DNA from: Pseudomonas sp. GM49
GTDB lineage: Bacteria; Pseudomonadota; Gammaproteobacteria; Pseudomonadales; Pseudomonadaceae
Length of the DNA: 56,721 bases
Direction: 5' to 3'
Assembly (NCBI RefSeq): GCF_000282355.1
Contig: NZ_AKJL01000150.1
Coordinates: 1 to 56,721, forward strand
How positions within the stretch are numbered: position 1 is the stretch's first letter; every line of letters begins with the position of its first letter. Both the position numbers and the translations under genes were made by a program. The notes under the pieces were generated by a model that did not search any database, was not told the DNA's origin, and saw nothing but the letters and a program-made list of their open reading frames with translations. Below, in pieces: positions 38,716 to 47,364 of this stretch.

Positions 38716-38838
38716 CCTTCGTCGGAACGCCGCCCGGGGCAAGCCCGCTCCCACAGGTTTTGCAGGGTAGTCCAAATCGTATGAACGCAACAAATCCTTG
38801 TGGGAGCGGGCTTGCCCCGGGCGGCGTTCCGACGAAGG
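38716..38838. repeat. Long perfect REP inverted pair
   Basis: The arms 38716-38755 and 38799-38838 are perfect inverse copies of 40 bases, separated by 43. The inner half is the common TGTGGGAGCGGGCTTGCCCC type; the outer half adds GGGCGGCGTTCCGACGAAGG. It lies in the 456-base gap between sucD and brnQ, which otherwise holds the sucD terminator and the hairpin at 39021. Confidence 0.85.
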
Positions 38839-39020
38839 CGGACTTACAGGCACCAACCATTTACATGCATAAACGCGACACAAAAATGTCGTATATCGGA
38901 ATGTTTGCCCACTAACAGTGCGTTTATCGGCCAAATTCGTTAGGCTACTCGCCATTTTTGCGTCCGCGGCCCACAAGGCTGCAACGCGCTAAAAGGGTCG
39001 GTCTTATACGGACTGACAGC

Positions 39021-39043
39021 ATTTCCCTCATCCATAGGGAAAT
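39021..39043 (+). promoter_or_regulatory. Inverted repeat 41 bases upstream of brnQ
   Basis: ATTTCCCT (39021-39028) and AGGGAAAT (39036-39043) flank a 7-base centre. Position fits an operator or a 5' leader hairpin controlling brnQ. Its protein or ligand partner is unknown. Confidence 0.35.
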
Positions 39044-39083
39044 CCCTCTCTAAATTCCGATTCAGTAGTGTGGTATTTCCTTA

Positions 39084-40397
39084 ATGAAAGTGTTGAAAGG
39101 CCAGGACATCCTGGTACTTGGTTTTATGACGTTTGCCCTGTTCGTCGGGGCTGGCAACATCATCTTTCCGCCTATCGTCGGTTTGCAGTCCGGGCCTAAT
39201 GTCTGGATGGCGGCGCTGGGCTTTCTGGTCACCGCGGTCGGACTGCCGGTGATCACCGTTGTGGCATTGGCGAAGGTCGGCGGCGCAATGGATGCCTTGA
39301 GCAGCCCGATCGGTAAAGTGGCAGGTGGCCTGTTGGCGGCTGCTTGCTACCTGGCCGTAGGACCGCTGTTCGCGACGCCACGTACCGCGACGGTATCGTT
39401 CGAAGTGGGCCTGGCGCCGCTGACCGGCGAGAGCCCGCTGGCTTTGTTCCTGTACAGCTCGGTTTACTTCTTGCTGGTGTTCTTCATCTCGCTGTACCCG
39501 GGCCGTTTGCTGGATACCGTAGGGCGCTTTCTCGCTCCGCTGAAGATCATCGCCCTGGCCGTGCTGGGCATTGCAGCATTCGCCCTGCCGGCCGGTGACA
39601 TTGGCCAAGCCACGCCTGAATACGTAGCGGCACCGTTTTCCCAAGGCTTCATCAATGGTTACCTGACCATGGATACCCTGGGTGCCCTGGTGTTCGGCAT
39701 CGTTATCGTCAATGCCATCCGTTCGCGCGGCGTCGAGTCGCCAGCCCTGATCACCCGCTACGCGATCATCGCGGGTCTGATTGCCGGTGTGGGCCTGGCA
39801 TTGGTTTATGTCAGCCTGTTCCGTCTCGGTTCGGGCAGCCATGAAGTGGCCGCAGGTGCTACCAATGGCGCAGCGGTACTACACGCCTATGTGCAGCACA
39901 CTTTCGGTTCCCTGGGCAGCGGTTTCCTCGCGGTGCTGATTTCTCTGGCGTGCCTGGTGACTGCGGTTGGTCTGACCTGCGCCTGCGCCGAATACTTCAG
40001 CCGCGTGCTGCCACTGTCCTACAAGACCCTGGTGATTATCCTGGCGGCGTTTTCCCTGCTGGTGTCCAACCTGGGCCTGACCAAGCTGATTGCGTTCTCG
40101 ATCCCGGTACTGACCGCGATCTACCCACCGTGCATCGTTCTGGTGGCGTTGAGCTTCTGCAAGGACTTCTGGCATGAGCAGGGTCGTATCCTCGGCCCGG
40201 TCATGCTGGTGTCGTTCATCTTCGGCCTGATCGACGCCCTCAAGGGTGCAGGCCTGGCGGACTGGATGCCAACGCAAATGGCCCGCCTGCCTCTGAGCGA
40301 GCAGGGCCTGGCCTGGCTGGTGCCTTCGGTGATGACGCTGGTGGTTGCCGTTGTCTGCGACCGTCTGCTGGGCAAGCGCGAAGAAGCGCTGGCTTAA
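39084..40397 (+). CDS. brnQ: Branched-chain amino acid transporter BrnQ
   Basis: A 437-residue LIVCS-family carrier with about 12 helices. The opening [20 protein letters not shown] and [17 protein letters not shown] are family signatures; [15 protein letters not shown] and [16 protein letters not shown] follow. It brings in leucine, isoleucine and valine with Na+ (or H+). It is transcribed alone, with a terminator right after it. Confidence 0.94.
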   Translation: MKVLKGQDILVLGFMTFALFVGAGNIIFPPIVGLQSGPNVWMAALGFLVTAVGLPVITVVALAKVGGAMDALSSPIGKVAGGLLAAACYLAVGPLFATPRTATVSFEVGLAPLTGESPLALFLYSSVYFLLVFFISLYPGRLLDTVGRFLAPLKIIALAVLGIAAFALPAGDIGQATPEYVAAPFSQGFINGYLTMDTLGALVFGIVIVNAIRSRGVESPALITRYAIIAGLIAGVGLALVYVSLFRLGSGSHEVAAGATNGAAVLHAYVQHTFGSLGSGFLAVLISLACLVTAVGLTCACAEYFSRVLPLSYKTLVIILAAFSLLVSNLGLTKLIAFSIPVLTAIYPPCIVLVALSFCKDFWHEQGRILGPVMLVSFIFGLIDALKGAGLADWMPTQMARLPLSEQGLAWLVPSVMTLVVAVVCDRLLGKREEALA

Positions 40398-40422
40398 GCT
40401 TTACCGGCCCGTCACAAAACAG

Positions 40423-40457
40423 AAATGCCCCGTATCAATCGATACGGGGCATTTTTT
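40423..40457 (+). terminator. Terminator after brnQ
   Basis: AAATGCCCCGTATC pairs with GATACGGGGCATTT over a short AATC loop; a T-run follows. Confidence 0.92.
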
Positions 40458-40514
40458 ATGGGCATCAGGCAGTGTCTTTTTTCTTAGGCTAACGTCGAAT
40501 CACTGCAAAACCCT

Positions 40515-40607
40515 TTGTGGGAGCGAGCTTGCTCGCGATGGGGGCAGTACATTCAAGATTGATGTCGGCTGACCCGCCGCAATCGCGAGCAAGCTCGCTC
40601 CCACAGG
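40515..40607. repeat. REP inverted pair
   Basis: Units at 40515-40539 and 40582-40606 in opposite orientation, just upstream of the DUF599 gene; the second unit ends about 37 bases before its start. Confidence 0.85.
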
Positions 40608-40643
40608 GTCTGTGTAATCCGCAAATACATCACAAGGACCTGC

Positions 40644-41381
40644 ATGTCGTTCATCCAAGCCAATCTGATACACATTCTTGCCGCCATCTGGTTCGTCATC
40701 TGCTGGGGCGGGTACACCCGCTATGCCACCTGGAAAGGCCGTGACACCGCGTGTCTGGCCAGTGTGCTGCACCTGTATCGTGAGGACTGGATGCGCCGCA
40801 TGCTGCTGCGTGACAACCGCATCGCCGATGCCAGCGTGATCGGCAATCTGGAGCGCAATGCTTCGTTCTTCGCTTCCAGTACATTGATTATCCTGGCCGG
40901 TATTCTCACGGTGCTGGGTGCCTCGGAGCGGGCGGTGTCGTTGCTGGCGGATATCCCGATGGTGCAACAGGCGTCCCAGGGCATGTCGGAAATCAAGTTG
41001 TTGTGCCTGGCGCTGGTGTTTGTCTATGCGTTCTTCACGTTCAGTTGGTGCATGCGCCAGTACAACTTTGCCGCCATTCTGGTCGGCTCGGCGCCGATGG
41101 TCGGTGAACGCCATGTGTCCGAGCAGGAGCGCAAGGCCTTTGCCGCCCGTGCAGCCCGTGTCATCTCCATGGCCGCCAACCAGTTCAACTTTGGCCTGCG
41201 CTCTTATTACTTCGGCATGACCATGCTGGCCTGGTTCGTCAGCCCATGGCTGTTCATGTTGATGAGTGCCGGTGTGGTGTTCGTATTGTATCGCCGCGAG
41301 TTTCATTCCGACGTTCTCGACGTGATGGTCTATACCCCTACAGAGGCACCGTTGCTTGAGGCGAATAAAGAGGCTGCCTGA
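40644..41381 (+). CDS. DUF599 membrane protein
   Basis: A 245-residue DUF599 protein. Four membrane segments (about 8-24, 75-93, 115-136 and 190-215) are seen. Conserved features are ICWGGYTRYATWKGRD near the front, RRMLLRDNRIADASVIGNLERNASFFAS, and FSWCMRQYNFAAIL. The role of the family is unknown. CAAGGACC provides the Shine-Dalgarno. It is read alone and ends before a bidirectional terminator. Confidence 0.88.
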   Translation: MSFIQANLIHILAAIWFVICWGGYTRYATWKGRDTACLASVLHLYREDWMRRMLLRDNRIADASVIGNLERNASFFASSTLIILAGILTVLGASERAVSLLADIPMVQQASQGMSEIKLLCLALVFVYAFFTFSWCMRQYNFAAILVGSAPMVGERHVSEQERKAFAARAARVISMAANQFNFGLRSYYFGMTMLAWFVSPWLFMLMSAGVVFVLYRREFHSDVLDVMVYTPTEAPLLEANKEAA

Positions 41382-41534
41382 TCGGGCGCCTGCGCGCTGG
41401 CTATCTAGTGTGTTACTGGACGGATCTGACTCGGTAGCGCACTCTGGTTTGGCTGGCGGGTTTAATCTGTTCGCTGTTGCTGATGATTAGTCCGACTTAT
41501 CGTACGATTTTGCTCTAACCGCTTTTTTGAAGAC

Positions 41535-41567
41535 AAAAGAAAACCCGCACTTGGCGGGTTTTCTTTT
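41535..41567. terminator. Bidirectional terminator
   Basis: AAAAGAAAACCCGC pairs with GCGGGTTTTCTTTT over a short ACTTG loop. It serves the DUF599 gene and the convergent lipoprotein gene; its distance from the DUF599 stop is 150 bases. Confidence 0.92.
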
Positions 41568-41585
41568 ATCACGCTAAAAACCGGA

Positions 41586-41855
41586 TTAGTTCTTAGGTGC
41601 TTCCGGAGCGGCCGGAGCAGCTGGAGCGGCCGGAGTAGCCGGAGCCGCTTCTTTTGCCGCTTCCGCCTGATCTTTGGCGGCTTCGGCGTTTTCTTTCGCC
41701 GCGTCGTTCACTTTATCCTGAGCTTCGTTCATTTTTTGCTGGGCTTGCTCAGCATGTTGGTTAGCATCTTGAGCTTTGTCCTCGGATTTTTTATCGCAGG
41801 CAGCGAGACCGAGGGAAGCGGTCAACATCAAGGCAATAGCTAAAGTCTTACGCAT
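41586..41855 (-). CDS. Small alanine-rich lipoprotein
   Basis: An 89-residue protein with lipoprotein signal MRKTLAIALMLTASLGLAAC (lipobox GLAAC, Cys20) and Asp at +2, the signal for inner-membrane retention in E. coli (the rule differs in Pseudomonas). The mature part is an Ala/Glu/Lys/Gln helix (about 27-70, heptad-like, e.g. QQKMNEAQDKVNDAAKENAE) probably forming a coiled coil, ending in an Ala-Pro repeat (APATPAAPAAPAAPEAP) that could thread into the peptidoglycan. ATG 41855 has GGAGAAA upstream. No catalytic motif. It resembles envelope spacer proteins such as Lpp/OprI in build, but is not the same family. Confidence 0.85.
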   Translation of the reverse strand: MRKTLAIALMLTASLGLAACDKKSEDKAQDANQHAEQAQQKMNEAQDKVNDAAKENAEAAKDQAEAAKEAAPATPAAPAAPAAPEAPKN

Positions 41856-42013
41856 GGGGTGTTTCTCCTGATGAAAAGCATCTACTGGCCTTAAGAACCC
41901 ACGCATCAGGGTTAAGTTCCTTAATTATTTCAGATATATAAGTTTGTTCTAATGCGGAACTTTTACCCGGACCGCCACCGCATTGTACGGATTTAAACAA
42001 GAGTTTTTATCAA

Positions 42014-42490
42014 ATGGCTGAAAACCCCGTTTTTGAGCGTGCGATGCGCTTTCTGTCGGCGCTGCGACACTGTCAGGTACTTGGACTACGCGTTCACAGC
42101 GCCAACAGCGAAGGGCTGACGATTGTGCTGCCGTACAGCCCGCAGATCGTCGGCAATCCCGAAACCGGCGTGATTCATGGCGGGGCGCTGACCTCGCTGA
42201 TGGACACGGCCTGTGGCATGGCGACGCTCTGCGTGCTCCCGGAATTCGAGGTCTGCCCGACCCTGGACCTGCGCATCGACTACATGCATGCCGCCGAGCC
42301 GCATAAGGATGTCTACGGCTTTGCCCAATGCTATCGCGTCACCACCGACGTGATTTTCGCCCGTGGCTTTGCCTATCAGGATGACCCCGAGCAACCCATT
42401 GCTCATGTGATGGGCACGTTCATGCGCATGGGCAAGGGTCTCAAGGGCACCAAGGGCTTTGGTGGCGTGGTTGCCGGAGGTGCGCAGTGA
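42014..42490 (+). CDS. PaaI-family hotdog thioesterase (first of two)
   Basis: A 158-residue hotdog-fold protein. The PaaI signature is GVIHGGALTSLMDTACGMA, giving the HGG loop and acidic Asp of the active site; LDLRIDYMHAA follows. It probably hydrolyses acyl-CoA thioesters. AAGAG lies about 10 bases upstream. Its stop overlaps the GTG start of the second thioesterase gene (GTGA), so the pair is translated together and may form a heteromer. Confidence 0.9.
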   Translation: MAENPVFERAMRFLSALRHCQVLGLRVHSANSEGLTIVLPYSPQIVGNPETGVIHGGALTSLMDTACGMATLCVLPEFEVCPTLDLRIDYMHAAEPHKDVYGFAQCYRVTTDVIFARGFAYQDDPEQPIAHVMGTFMRMGKGLKGTKGFGGVVAGGAQ

Positions 42491-42939
42491 GCGAGTCTCT
42501 AAAGGAGCAATTGCAAAAGGCCCACGAGCAGGGCGATTACGCTTCGCTGCTGGATTTGATTCCCTATGCCCGGCTGATCGGCGTCGAATGTTCACGGGTG
42601 GGAGATGAGTTGCTGTTCAAGCTGCCAGCGAACAAGGACAACATCGGTAACCCGTTGTTGCCGGCGATTCATGGCGGTGTGATCGCCGGTTTCATGGAGT
42701 TGGCCGCCGCGCTGCACCTGTTGGTGTTTACCGGATCGCCCGGGGTGCCGAAAATCATCGATTTCTCCCTGGATTACCTGCGTGCCGGGCAGTTTCGCGA
42801 TACCTGGGCCCGATGTCAGGTGTGTCGCCAGGGTCGCCGGGTGGCCAACGTGGCGATTACCGCCTGGCAAAGCACCGAAGCCGAACCCATTGCCACGGCC
42901 CGTGCACATTTCAAACTCGAAGAGCCCTTGAAATCCTGA
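42487..42939 (+). CDS. PaaI-family hotdog thioesterase (second of two)
   Basis: A 150-residue partner with the same fold: NPLLPAIHGGVIAGFMELAAAL carries HGG and Glu at the place of the first protein's Asp. LDYLRAGQFRDTWARCQV follows. GTG start at 42487. The two proteins differ clearly in sequence, so this is an old duplication or a heteromeric pair. Its last codons contain the -35 of the htpG heat-shock promoter. Confidence 0.9.
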   Translation: MSESLKEQLQKAHEQGDYASLLDLIPYARLIGVECSRVGDELLFKLPANKDNIGNPLLPAIHGGVIAGFMELAAALHLLVFTGSPGVPKIIDFSLDYLRAGQFRDTWARCQVCRQGRRVANVAITAWQSTEAEPIATARAHFKLEEPLKS

Positions 42940-42954
42940 ACGGTGCCCCAAACT
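42925..42954 (+). promoter_or_regulatory. Sigma32 heat-shock promoter of htpG
   Basis: CCCTTGAA (42925-42932) and CCCCAAACT (42946-42954) match the sigma32 -35 and -10 with a 13-base spacer. The -35 lies inside the last codons of the thioesterase gene. Predicted start about 42962, some 60 bases before htpG. Confidence 0.7.
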
Positions 42955-43020
42955 CTGAGGACAACCCGCCGCCGACCCTCAAGGTTGCGGCTTATGCCAT
43001 CTGATTGGAGTTTGATGACC

Positions 43021-44925
43021 ATGAGTGTGGAAACTCAAAAGGAAACCCTGGGCTTCCAGACCGAGGTGAAGCAACTGCTGCATCTCATGATCCATTCGCT
43101 GTATTCCAACAAGGAAATTTTCCTTCGCGAATTGATCTCGAACGCCTCTGACGCTGTCGACAAATTACGTTTCGAAGCCCTGGCCAAGCCAGAGCTGCTG
43201 GAAGGTGGCGCCGAACTGAAAATCCGCGTGAGCTTCGACAAGGACGCTAAAACCGTCACCCTCGAAGACAACGGTATCGGCATGAGCCGCGAAGACGCGA
43301 TCACTCACCTGGGTACCATCGCCAAGTCCGGCACCGCCGATTTCATGAAGCACCTGACCGGCGACCAGAAGAAAGACTCGCACCTGATCGGCCAGTTCGG
43401 TGTCGGTTTCTACTCCGCATTCATCGTCGCTGACAAAGTCGATGTGTTCAGCCGTCGTGCCGGCAGCGCTGCCAGCGAAGGCGTGCACTGGTCGTCCAAG
43501 GGCGAAGGTAACTTCGAAGTTGCGACCATCGACAAGGCCGAGCGCGGCACTCGCATCGTCCTGCACCTGAAATCCGGTGAAGACGAGTTCGCCGATGGCT
43601 GGCGCCTGCGCAACATCATCAAGAAGTACTCCGACCACATCGCCTTGCCGATCGAGTTGCCGAAAGAAGTGGCAGCCACCGAGGGCGAGGAGAAACCGGC
43701 CGTTGAATGGGAAACCGTCAACCGCGCCAGTGCCCTGTGGACCCGTCCGCGTACCGAAATCAAGGACGAGGAATATCAGGAGTTCTACAAGCACATCGCT
43801 CACGACTTCGAAAACCCGCTGAGCTGGAGTCACAACAAGGTCGAAGGCAAGCTGGAATACAGCTCGCTGCTGTACGTGCCGACCCGCGCTCCGTTCGACC
43901 TGTACCAGCGTGAAGCGCCGAAAGGCCTGAAACTGTATGTACAGCGCGTATTCGTCATGGATCAGGCTGAGTCCTTCCTGCCGTTGTACCTGCGCTTCAT
44001 CAAGGGCGTGGTCGATTCCAACGACCTGTCGCTGAACGTGTCGCGGGAAATCCTGCAGAAAGACCCGATCATCGATTCCATGAAGTCGGCGCTGACCAAG
44101 CGCGTTCTGGACATGCTGGAAAAACTGGCGAAGAACGAGCCTGAGCAGTACAAAGGCTTCTGGAAAAACTTCGGTCAGGTCATGAAGGAAGGCCCGGCAG
44201 AAGACTTCGCCAACAAGGAAAAAATCGCCGGTCTGCTGCGTTTCGCATCGACCAATGGCGACGATGGCGAACAGGTTGTTGGCCTGGCCGAATACCTGGC
44301 GCGCGCCAAGGAAGGTCAGGACAAAATCTACTACCTGACCGGCGAAACCTACGCGCAGGTCAAAAACAGCCCGCACCTGGAAGTCTTCCGCAAGAAAGGC
44401 ATCGAAGTGCTGCTGCTGACTGATCGCATCGACGAGTGGCTGATGAGCTACCTCAGCGACTTCGACGGCAAGAGCTTTGTCGACGTGGCGCGCGGTGACC
44501 TGGACCTCGGCAACCTGGACTCGGAAGAGGACAAGAAGGCAGCGGAAGAAGTCGCCAAGGCCAAAGAAGGTCTGGTTGAGCGTCTGAAGACCGCGCTGGG
44601 CGAATCCGTTGCGGAAGTTCGGGTGTCCCATCGCCTGACCGACTCGCCGGCGATCCTGGCCATCGGTGAGCAGGACCTGGGCCTGCAGATGCGCCAGATC
44701 CTGGAAGCCAGCGGTCAGAAGGTTCCGGATTCGAAGCCGATCTTCGAATTCAACCCGGCTCACCCGCTGATCGAGAAGCTCGACAACGAGCAGAGCGACG
44801 AGCGCTTCGGCGATCTGTCGCACATCCTCTTCGATCAGGCGGCCCTGGCGGCCGGCGACAGCTTGAAAGACCCGGCCGCGTATGTGCGCCGTCTCAACAA
44901 GCTGTTGGTCGAACTGTCGGCTTGA
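43021..44925 (+). CDS. htpG: Chaperone HtpG (Hsp90)
   Basis: A 634-residue Hsp90. The N-terminal ATPase has [34 protein letters not shown] and [14 protein letters not shown]; middle-domain elements include RAPFDLYQ and [11 protein letters not shown], and the C-terminal dimer domain follows. It folds and stabilises client proteins with DnaK. ATG 43021 ([11 protein letters not shown]) has GGAG 10 bases before; ATG 43015 is a close alternative. The promoter for sigma32 is just upstream. Confidence 0.96.
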   Translation: MSVETQKETLGFQTEVKQLLHLMIHSLYSNKEIFLRELISNASDAVDKLRFEALAKPELLEGGAELKIRVSFDKDAKTVTLEDNGIGMSREDAITHLGTIAKSGTADFMKHLTGDQKKDSHLIGQFGVGFYSAFIVADKVDVFSRRAGSAASEGVHWSSKGEGNFEVATIDKAERGTRIVLHLKSGEDEFADGWRLRNIIKKYSDHIALPIELPKEVAATEGEEKPAVEWETVNRASALWTRPRTEIKDEEYQEFYKHIAHDFENPLSWSHNKVEGKLEYSSLLYVPTRAPFDLYQREAPKGLKLYVQRVFVMDQAESFLPLYLRFIKGVVDSNDLSLNVSREILQKDPIIDSMKSALTKRVLDMLEKLAKNEPEQYKGFWKNFGQVMKEGPAEDFANKEKIAGLLRFASTNGDDGEQVVGLAEYLARAKEGQDKIYYLTGETYAQVKNSPHLEVFRKKGIEVLLLTDRIDEWLMSYLSDFDGKSFVDVARGDLDLGNLDSEEDKKAAEEVAKAKEGLVERLKTALGESVAEVRVSHRLTDSPAILAIGEQDLGLQMRQILEASGQKVPDSKPIFEFNPAHPLIEKLDNEQSDERFGDLSHILFDQAALAAGDSLKDPAAYVRRLNKLLVELSA

Positions 44926-44936
44926 TTGTGTTGTAG

Positions 44937-44962
44937 AAAAACCCGCTTCGGCGGGTTTTTTC
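44937..44962 (+). terminator. Terminator after htpG
   Basis: AAAAACCCGC-TTCG-GCGGGTTTTTT, with a stable loop and T-run. Confidence 0.92.
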
Positions 44963-44992
44963 ATTCCGGTGCTAAAAAATCAGGAGTCAGAA

Positions 44993-45721
44993 ATGAGCCA
45001 GATCACTGTACGTTCCGTTGCCTATCAGATTGACGGCCAGGCTTACGAAAGCCGTCTGGCCTTCGATGCCGACCATAAAGGCCCGCGTCCGGGTTTGTTG
45101 ATGGCGCCGAACTGGATGGGTGTCAGCGCCGGTGCCGAAGAGATCGCCAGGTCGGTGGCATCCAAGGGTTATGTGGTGCTGATCGCAGACCTTTACGGTC
45201 AATCGGTTCGTCCGACGAACAATGACGAGGCCGGCGCGGCAATGATGCCGTTGAAGAATGACCGCGCATTGCTGCGCAAGCGCATGCAGGCGGCGTTCGA
45301 GCAGTTGCAGGGGCAGGGCGAGGCGGCAGTCGATACGTCGAAGCTGGCGACCTACGGTTTCTGCTTCGGCGGTTGCTGCGCCCTGGAGTTTGCCCGTACC
45401 GGTGCGCCAGTGAAAGCTGCGGTATCGTTCCACGGCACGCTGGACACACCGAACCCGGCCGATGCGAAAAACATCCAGGGTAAGGTGCTGGTACTGCACG
45501 GTGCCTCCGATCCATTGGTGCCAAAGGAGCAGTTGCCGGCATTCGAAGATGAAATGAACGCGGCAGGTGTGGACTGGCAGTTGCTGAGCTACGGCGGTGC
45601 GTTCCACTCGTTCACCGACCCGCACGCCAAGGTGCCGGGCATGATGATGTATGACGCGAAGATCGCTGCTCGGGCGTTCACCTCGATGCATAACTTGCTG
45701 GATGAAGTGTTCAAGGGTTGA
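44993..45721 (+). CDS. Dienelactone hydrolase family protein
   Basis: A 242-residue alpha/beta hydrolase with the Cys-type triad of the family: Cys124 in YGFCFGGC, Asp173 in HGASDPLVP and His205 in GAFHSFTDP. The spacing fits the dienelactone hydrolases (Cys, Asp, His). It probably hydrolyses a lactone or ester in the cytoplasm, but aromatic-degradation genes are not nearby, so the substrate is open. ATG 44993 with CAGGAG upstream. It lies just after the htpG terminator. Confidence 0.9.
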   Translation: MSQITVRSVAYQIDGQAYESRLAFDADHKGPRPGLLMAPNWMGVSAGAEEIARSVASKGYVVLIADLYGQSVRPTNNDEAGAAMMPLKNDRALLRKRMQAAFEQLQGQGEAAVDTSKLATYGFCFGGCCALEFARTGAPVKAAVSFHGTLDTPNPADAKNIQGKVLVLHGASDPLVPKEQLPAFEDEMNAAGVDWQLLSYGGAFHSFTDPHAKVPGMMMYDAKIAARAFTSMHNLLDEVFKG

Positions 45722-45750
45722 TCGTGATTTGGTCGGTGTGAGTGCCGACC

Positions 45751-45860
45751 CCTTCGTCGGAGCGCCGCCCGGAGCAAGCTCGGTCCCACAGGGGAAATGT
45801 GTCGTGTGCAATTCCTGTGACCGACGCGGTCAACTGTGGGAGCGAGCTTGCTCGCGATGG
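45751..45860. repeat. Asymmetric REP pair
   Basis: The first arm (45751-45790) is the long form seen at 38716, while the second (about 45834-45860) is only the short form. The outer GACGAAGG half is thus unpaired, a mixed or decayed element between the hydrolase and pirin genes. Confidence 0.7.
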
Positions 45861-45883
45861 CGATGTAACGAACACCGAAGAAT

Positions 45884-46744
45884 CTAAGGCAATTCGATCC
45901 TCTCAACTTCCCCCGGCACCGTCGGCCAGTCCCCGGCCGCCCAGCGCCGCCGTGCTTCATCAATCGCTGCCGGATCGCTCGCGACAAAATTCCAGTTGAT
46001 CCGCCGTGGCCCGTCCAGCGGTGCACCGCCAAACAACACGGCGTGACTGTCGCTTTCAGCAAACAGGGTCATCTCTTCCCCGGCAGGCAGTACCACCAGC
46101 GAGTACGGCTCTATCGGCTCGCCATCCAGCAGGACCTCGCCGCTCAACACATACAGCGCACGTTCCTCATGCTCGGTGGGGATCAACAGTGTTGTCGCCG
46201 TTTGCAGGTGCAATTCCGCGTACAGCGTAGGAGAAAGCACCGGCACTGGTGATTCCAGGCAAAAGCCTGACCCGGCAATCATGCGAATCTTCACCCCCAG
46301 GTTCTCGCTGACGGGCAATGTGGAAGCCGGATGGTGGCTGTAATGCCCCGGACCTTGTTCTTTATCCTTGGGCGAAGCCAGCCAGATCTGCAAACCGTGC
46401 ATCGTGAAACCGCTTTTTTTCAGGGGCTCAGGCGTGCGTTCCACGTGGGCGATGGCGCTGCCAGCCGTCATCCAGCTGACGTCGCCAGTCCCGACCACTT
46501 GATCGGATCCGAGGCTGTCCTTGTGCTGGATCTGCCCCTCGAACAAATAAGTGAGGGTGGAAAGGCCAATGTGCGGATGCTGGCGGATGTTCATGCCTTT
46601 GCCCGGCGGATAACGGGTTTCAAGCATGTGATCGAAAAACACGAATGGCCCGACGCTGCGGCACTTGGCAGATGGCAGTGGACGCAGAATTGGCTGACCT
46701 TCGACGTCTTCGGTGCGGGGGCGGATCACGAGGGGAGTGTTCAT
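45884..46744 (-). CDS. Pirin family protein
   Basis: A 286-residue bicupin. The N-terminal cupin has the metal ligands in RQHPHIGLSTLTYLFEGQIQHKDSLG and the conserved TAGSAIAHVER. Pirins bind Fe or other metals; some act as quercetinases and some bind pyruvate dehydrogenase, so the activity here is not fixed. ATG 46744 (MNTPLVIRPRTED) is a better start than 46774. Followed downstream by the REP element; transcribed on the minus strand with the OsmC gene upstream. Confidence 0.9.
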   Translation of the reverse strand: MNTPLVIRPRTEDVEGQPILRPLPSAKCRSVGPFVFFDHMLETRYPPGKGMNIRQHPHIGLSTLTYLFEGQIQHKDSLGSDQVVGTGDVSWMTAGSAIAHVERTPEPLKKSGFTMHGLQIWLASPKDKEQGPGHYSHHPASTLPVSENLGVKIRMIAGSGFCLESPVPVLSPTLYAELHLQTATTLLIPTEHEERALYVLSGEVLLDGEPIEPYSLVVLPAGEEMTLFAESDSHAVLFGGAPLDGPRRINWNFVASDPAAIDEARRRWAAGDWPTVPGEVERIELP

Positions 46745-46806
46745 GGTGCGTTCCAGGCTGAGCGGGTAATGCATTCGAGCATAACCCGCTTGCGCAACCC
46801 TTGCCG

Positions 46807-47223
46807 CTATTGGCTGAACGCGCCTTCGGACAGGTGAGTTTCGATGCTGACTTCAGACGTGGTCATCAGCTTGTGGATCGGGCAGCGATCGGCCACGCGG
46901 TGCAATTCATCGCGCTGGGCGTCGGTGAGTACGCCCTTGAGGGTCAGTTTGACGTGCAGCGCGTACAGGCCCTTCTGTTCCAGGCTGTTGTCGCGCTTGA
47001 CCTCGACGCCGACACCGGTCAGCGGGATGTCCTTCTTCCTGGCATACAGCTTCAAGGTCAAGGCTTTGCAGGCACCCAGCGCGGCATCGAAATAATCGTG
47101 CGGCTCCGGCGCCGAGCCCTCTCCGCCAGCCGTGACGGGCACGTCGGCGAAGAGTTCATGATCATCGATCTGGACGCTGTGGCGAAAGCCTTCGGCAGAA
47201 ACGGTGTTGACAGTAACGGTCAT
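46807..47223 (-). CDS. OsmC-family peroxide reductase-like protein
   Basis: A 138-residue OsmC/Ohr-type protein. The two conserved Cys are Cys52 (ALGACKALTLKLYARKK) and Cys114 (ADRCPIHKLM), with the family's buried position and helix partner. It would reduce organic peroxides with a thiol donor. ATG 47223 is 62 bases upstream of the pirin gene's start, on the same strand, and the pair may be co-transcribed. Confidence 0.92.
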   Translation of the reverse strand: MTVTVNTVSAEGFRHSVQIDDHELFADVPVTAGGEGSAPEPHDYFDAALGACKALTLKLYARKKDIPLTGVGVEVKRDNSLEQKGLYALHVKLTLKGVLTDAQRDELHRVADRCPIHKLMTTSEVSIETHLSEGAFSQ

Positions 47224-47321
47224 GGGAAACCTCGCGGGCGACAGGAAATCTCATTCGATCAAAAAAGACCTTGAAGGTATAGAGCCATCGCGCTTGTCGG
47301 CGTTCCAATTTTCGAACTCAC

Positions 47322-47348
47322 AAAAAAGCCCCGCAATGGCGGGGCTTC
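47322..47348 (-). terminator. Terminator after the DUF3108 gene
   Basis: AGCCCCGC and GCGGGGCT form a stem; read on the minus strand a T-run (TTTTTTG) follows. It lies 16 bases past the DUF3108 stop. Confidence 0.88.
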
Positions 47349-47364
47349 ATGGTATCGATCCGGA

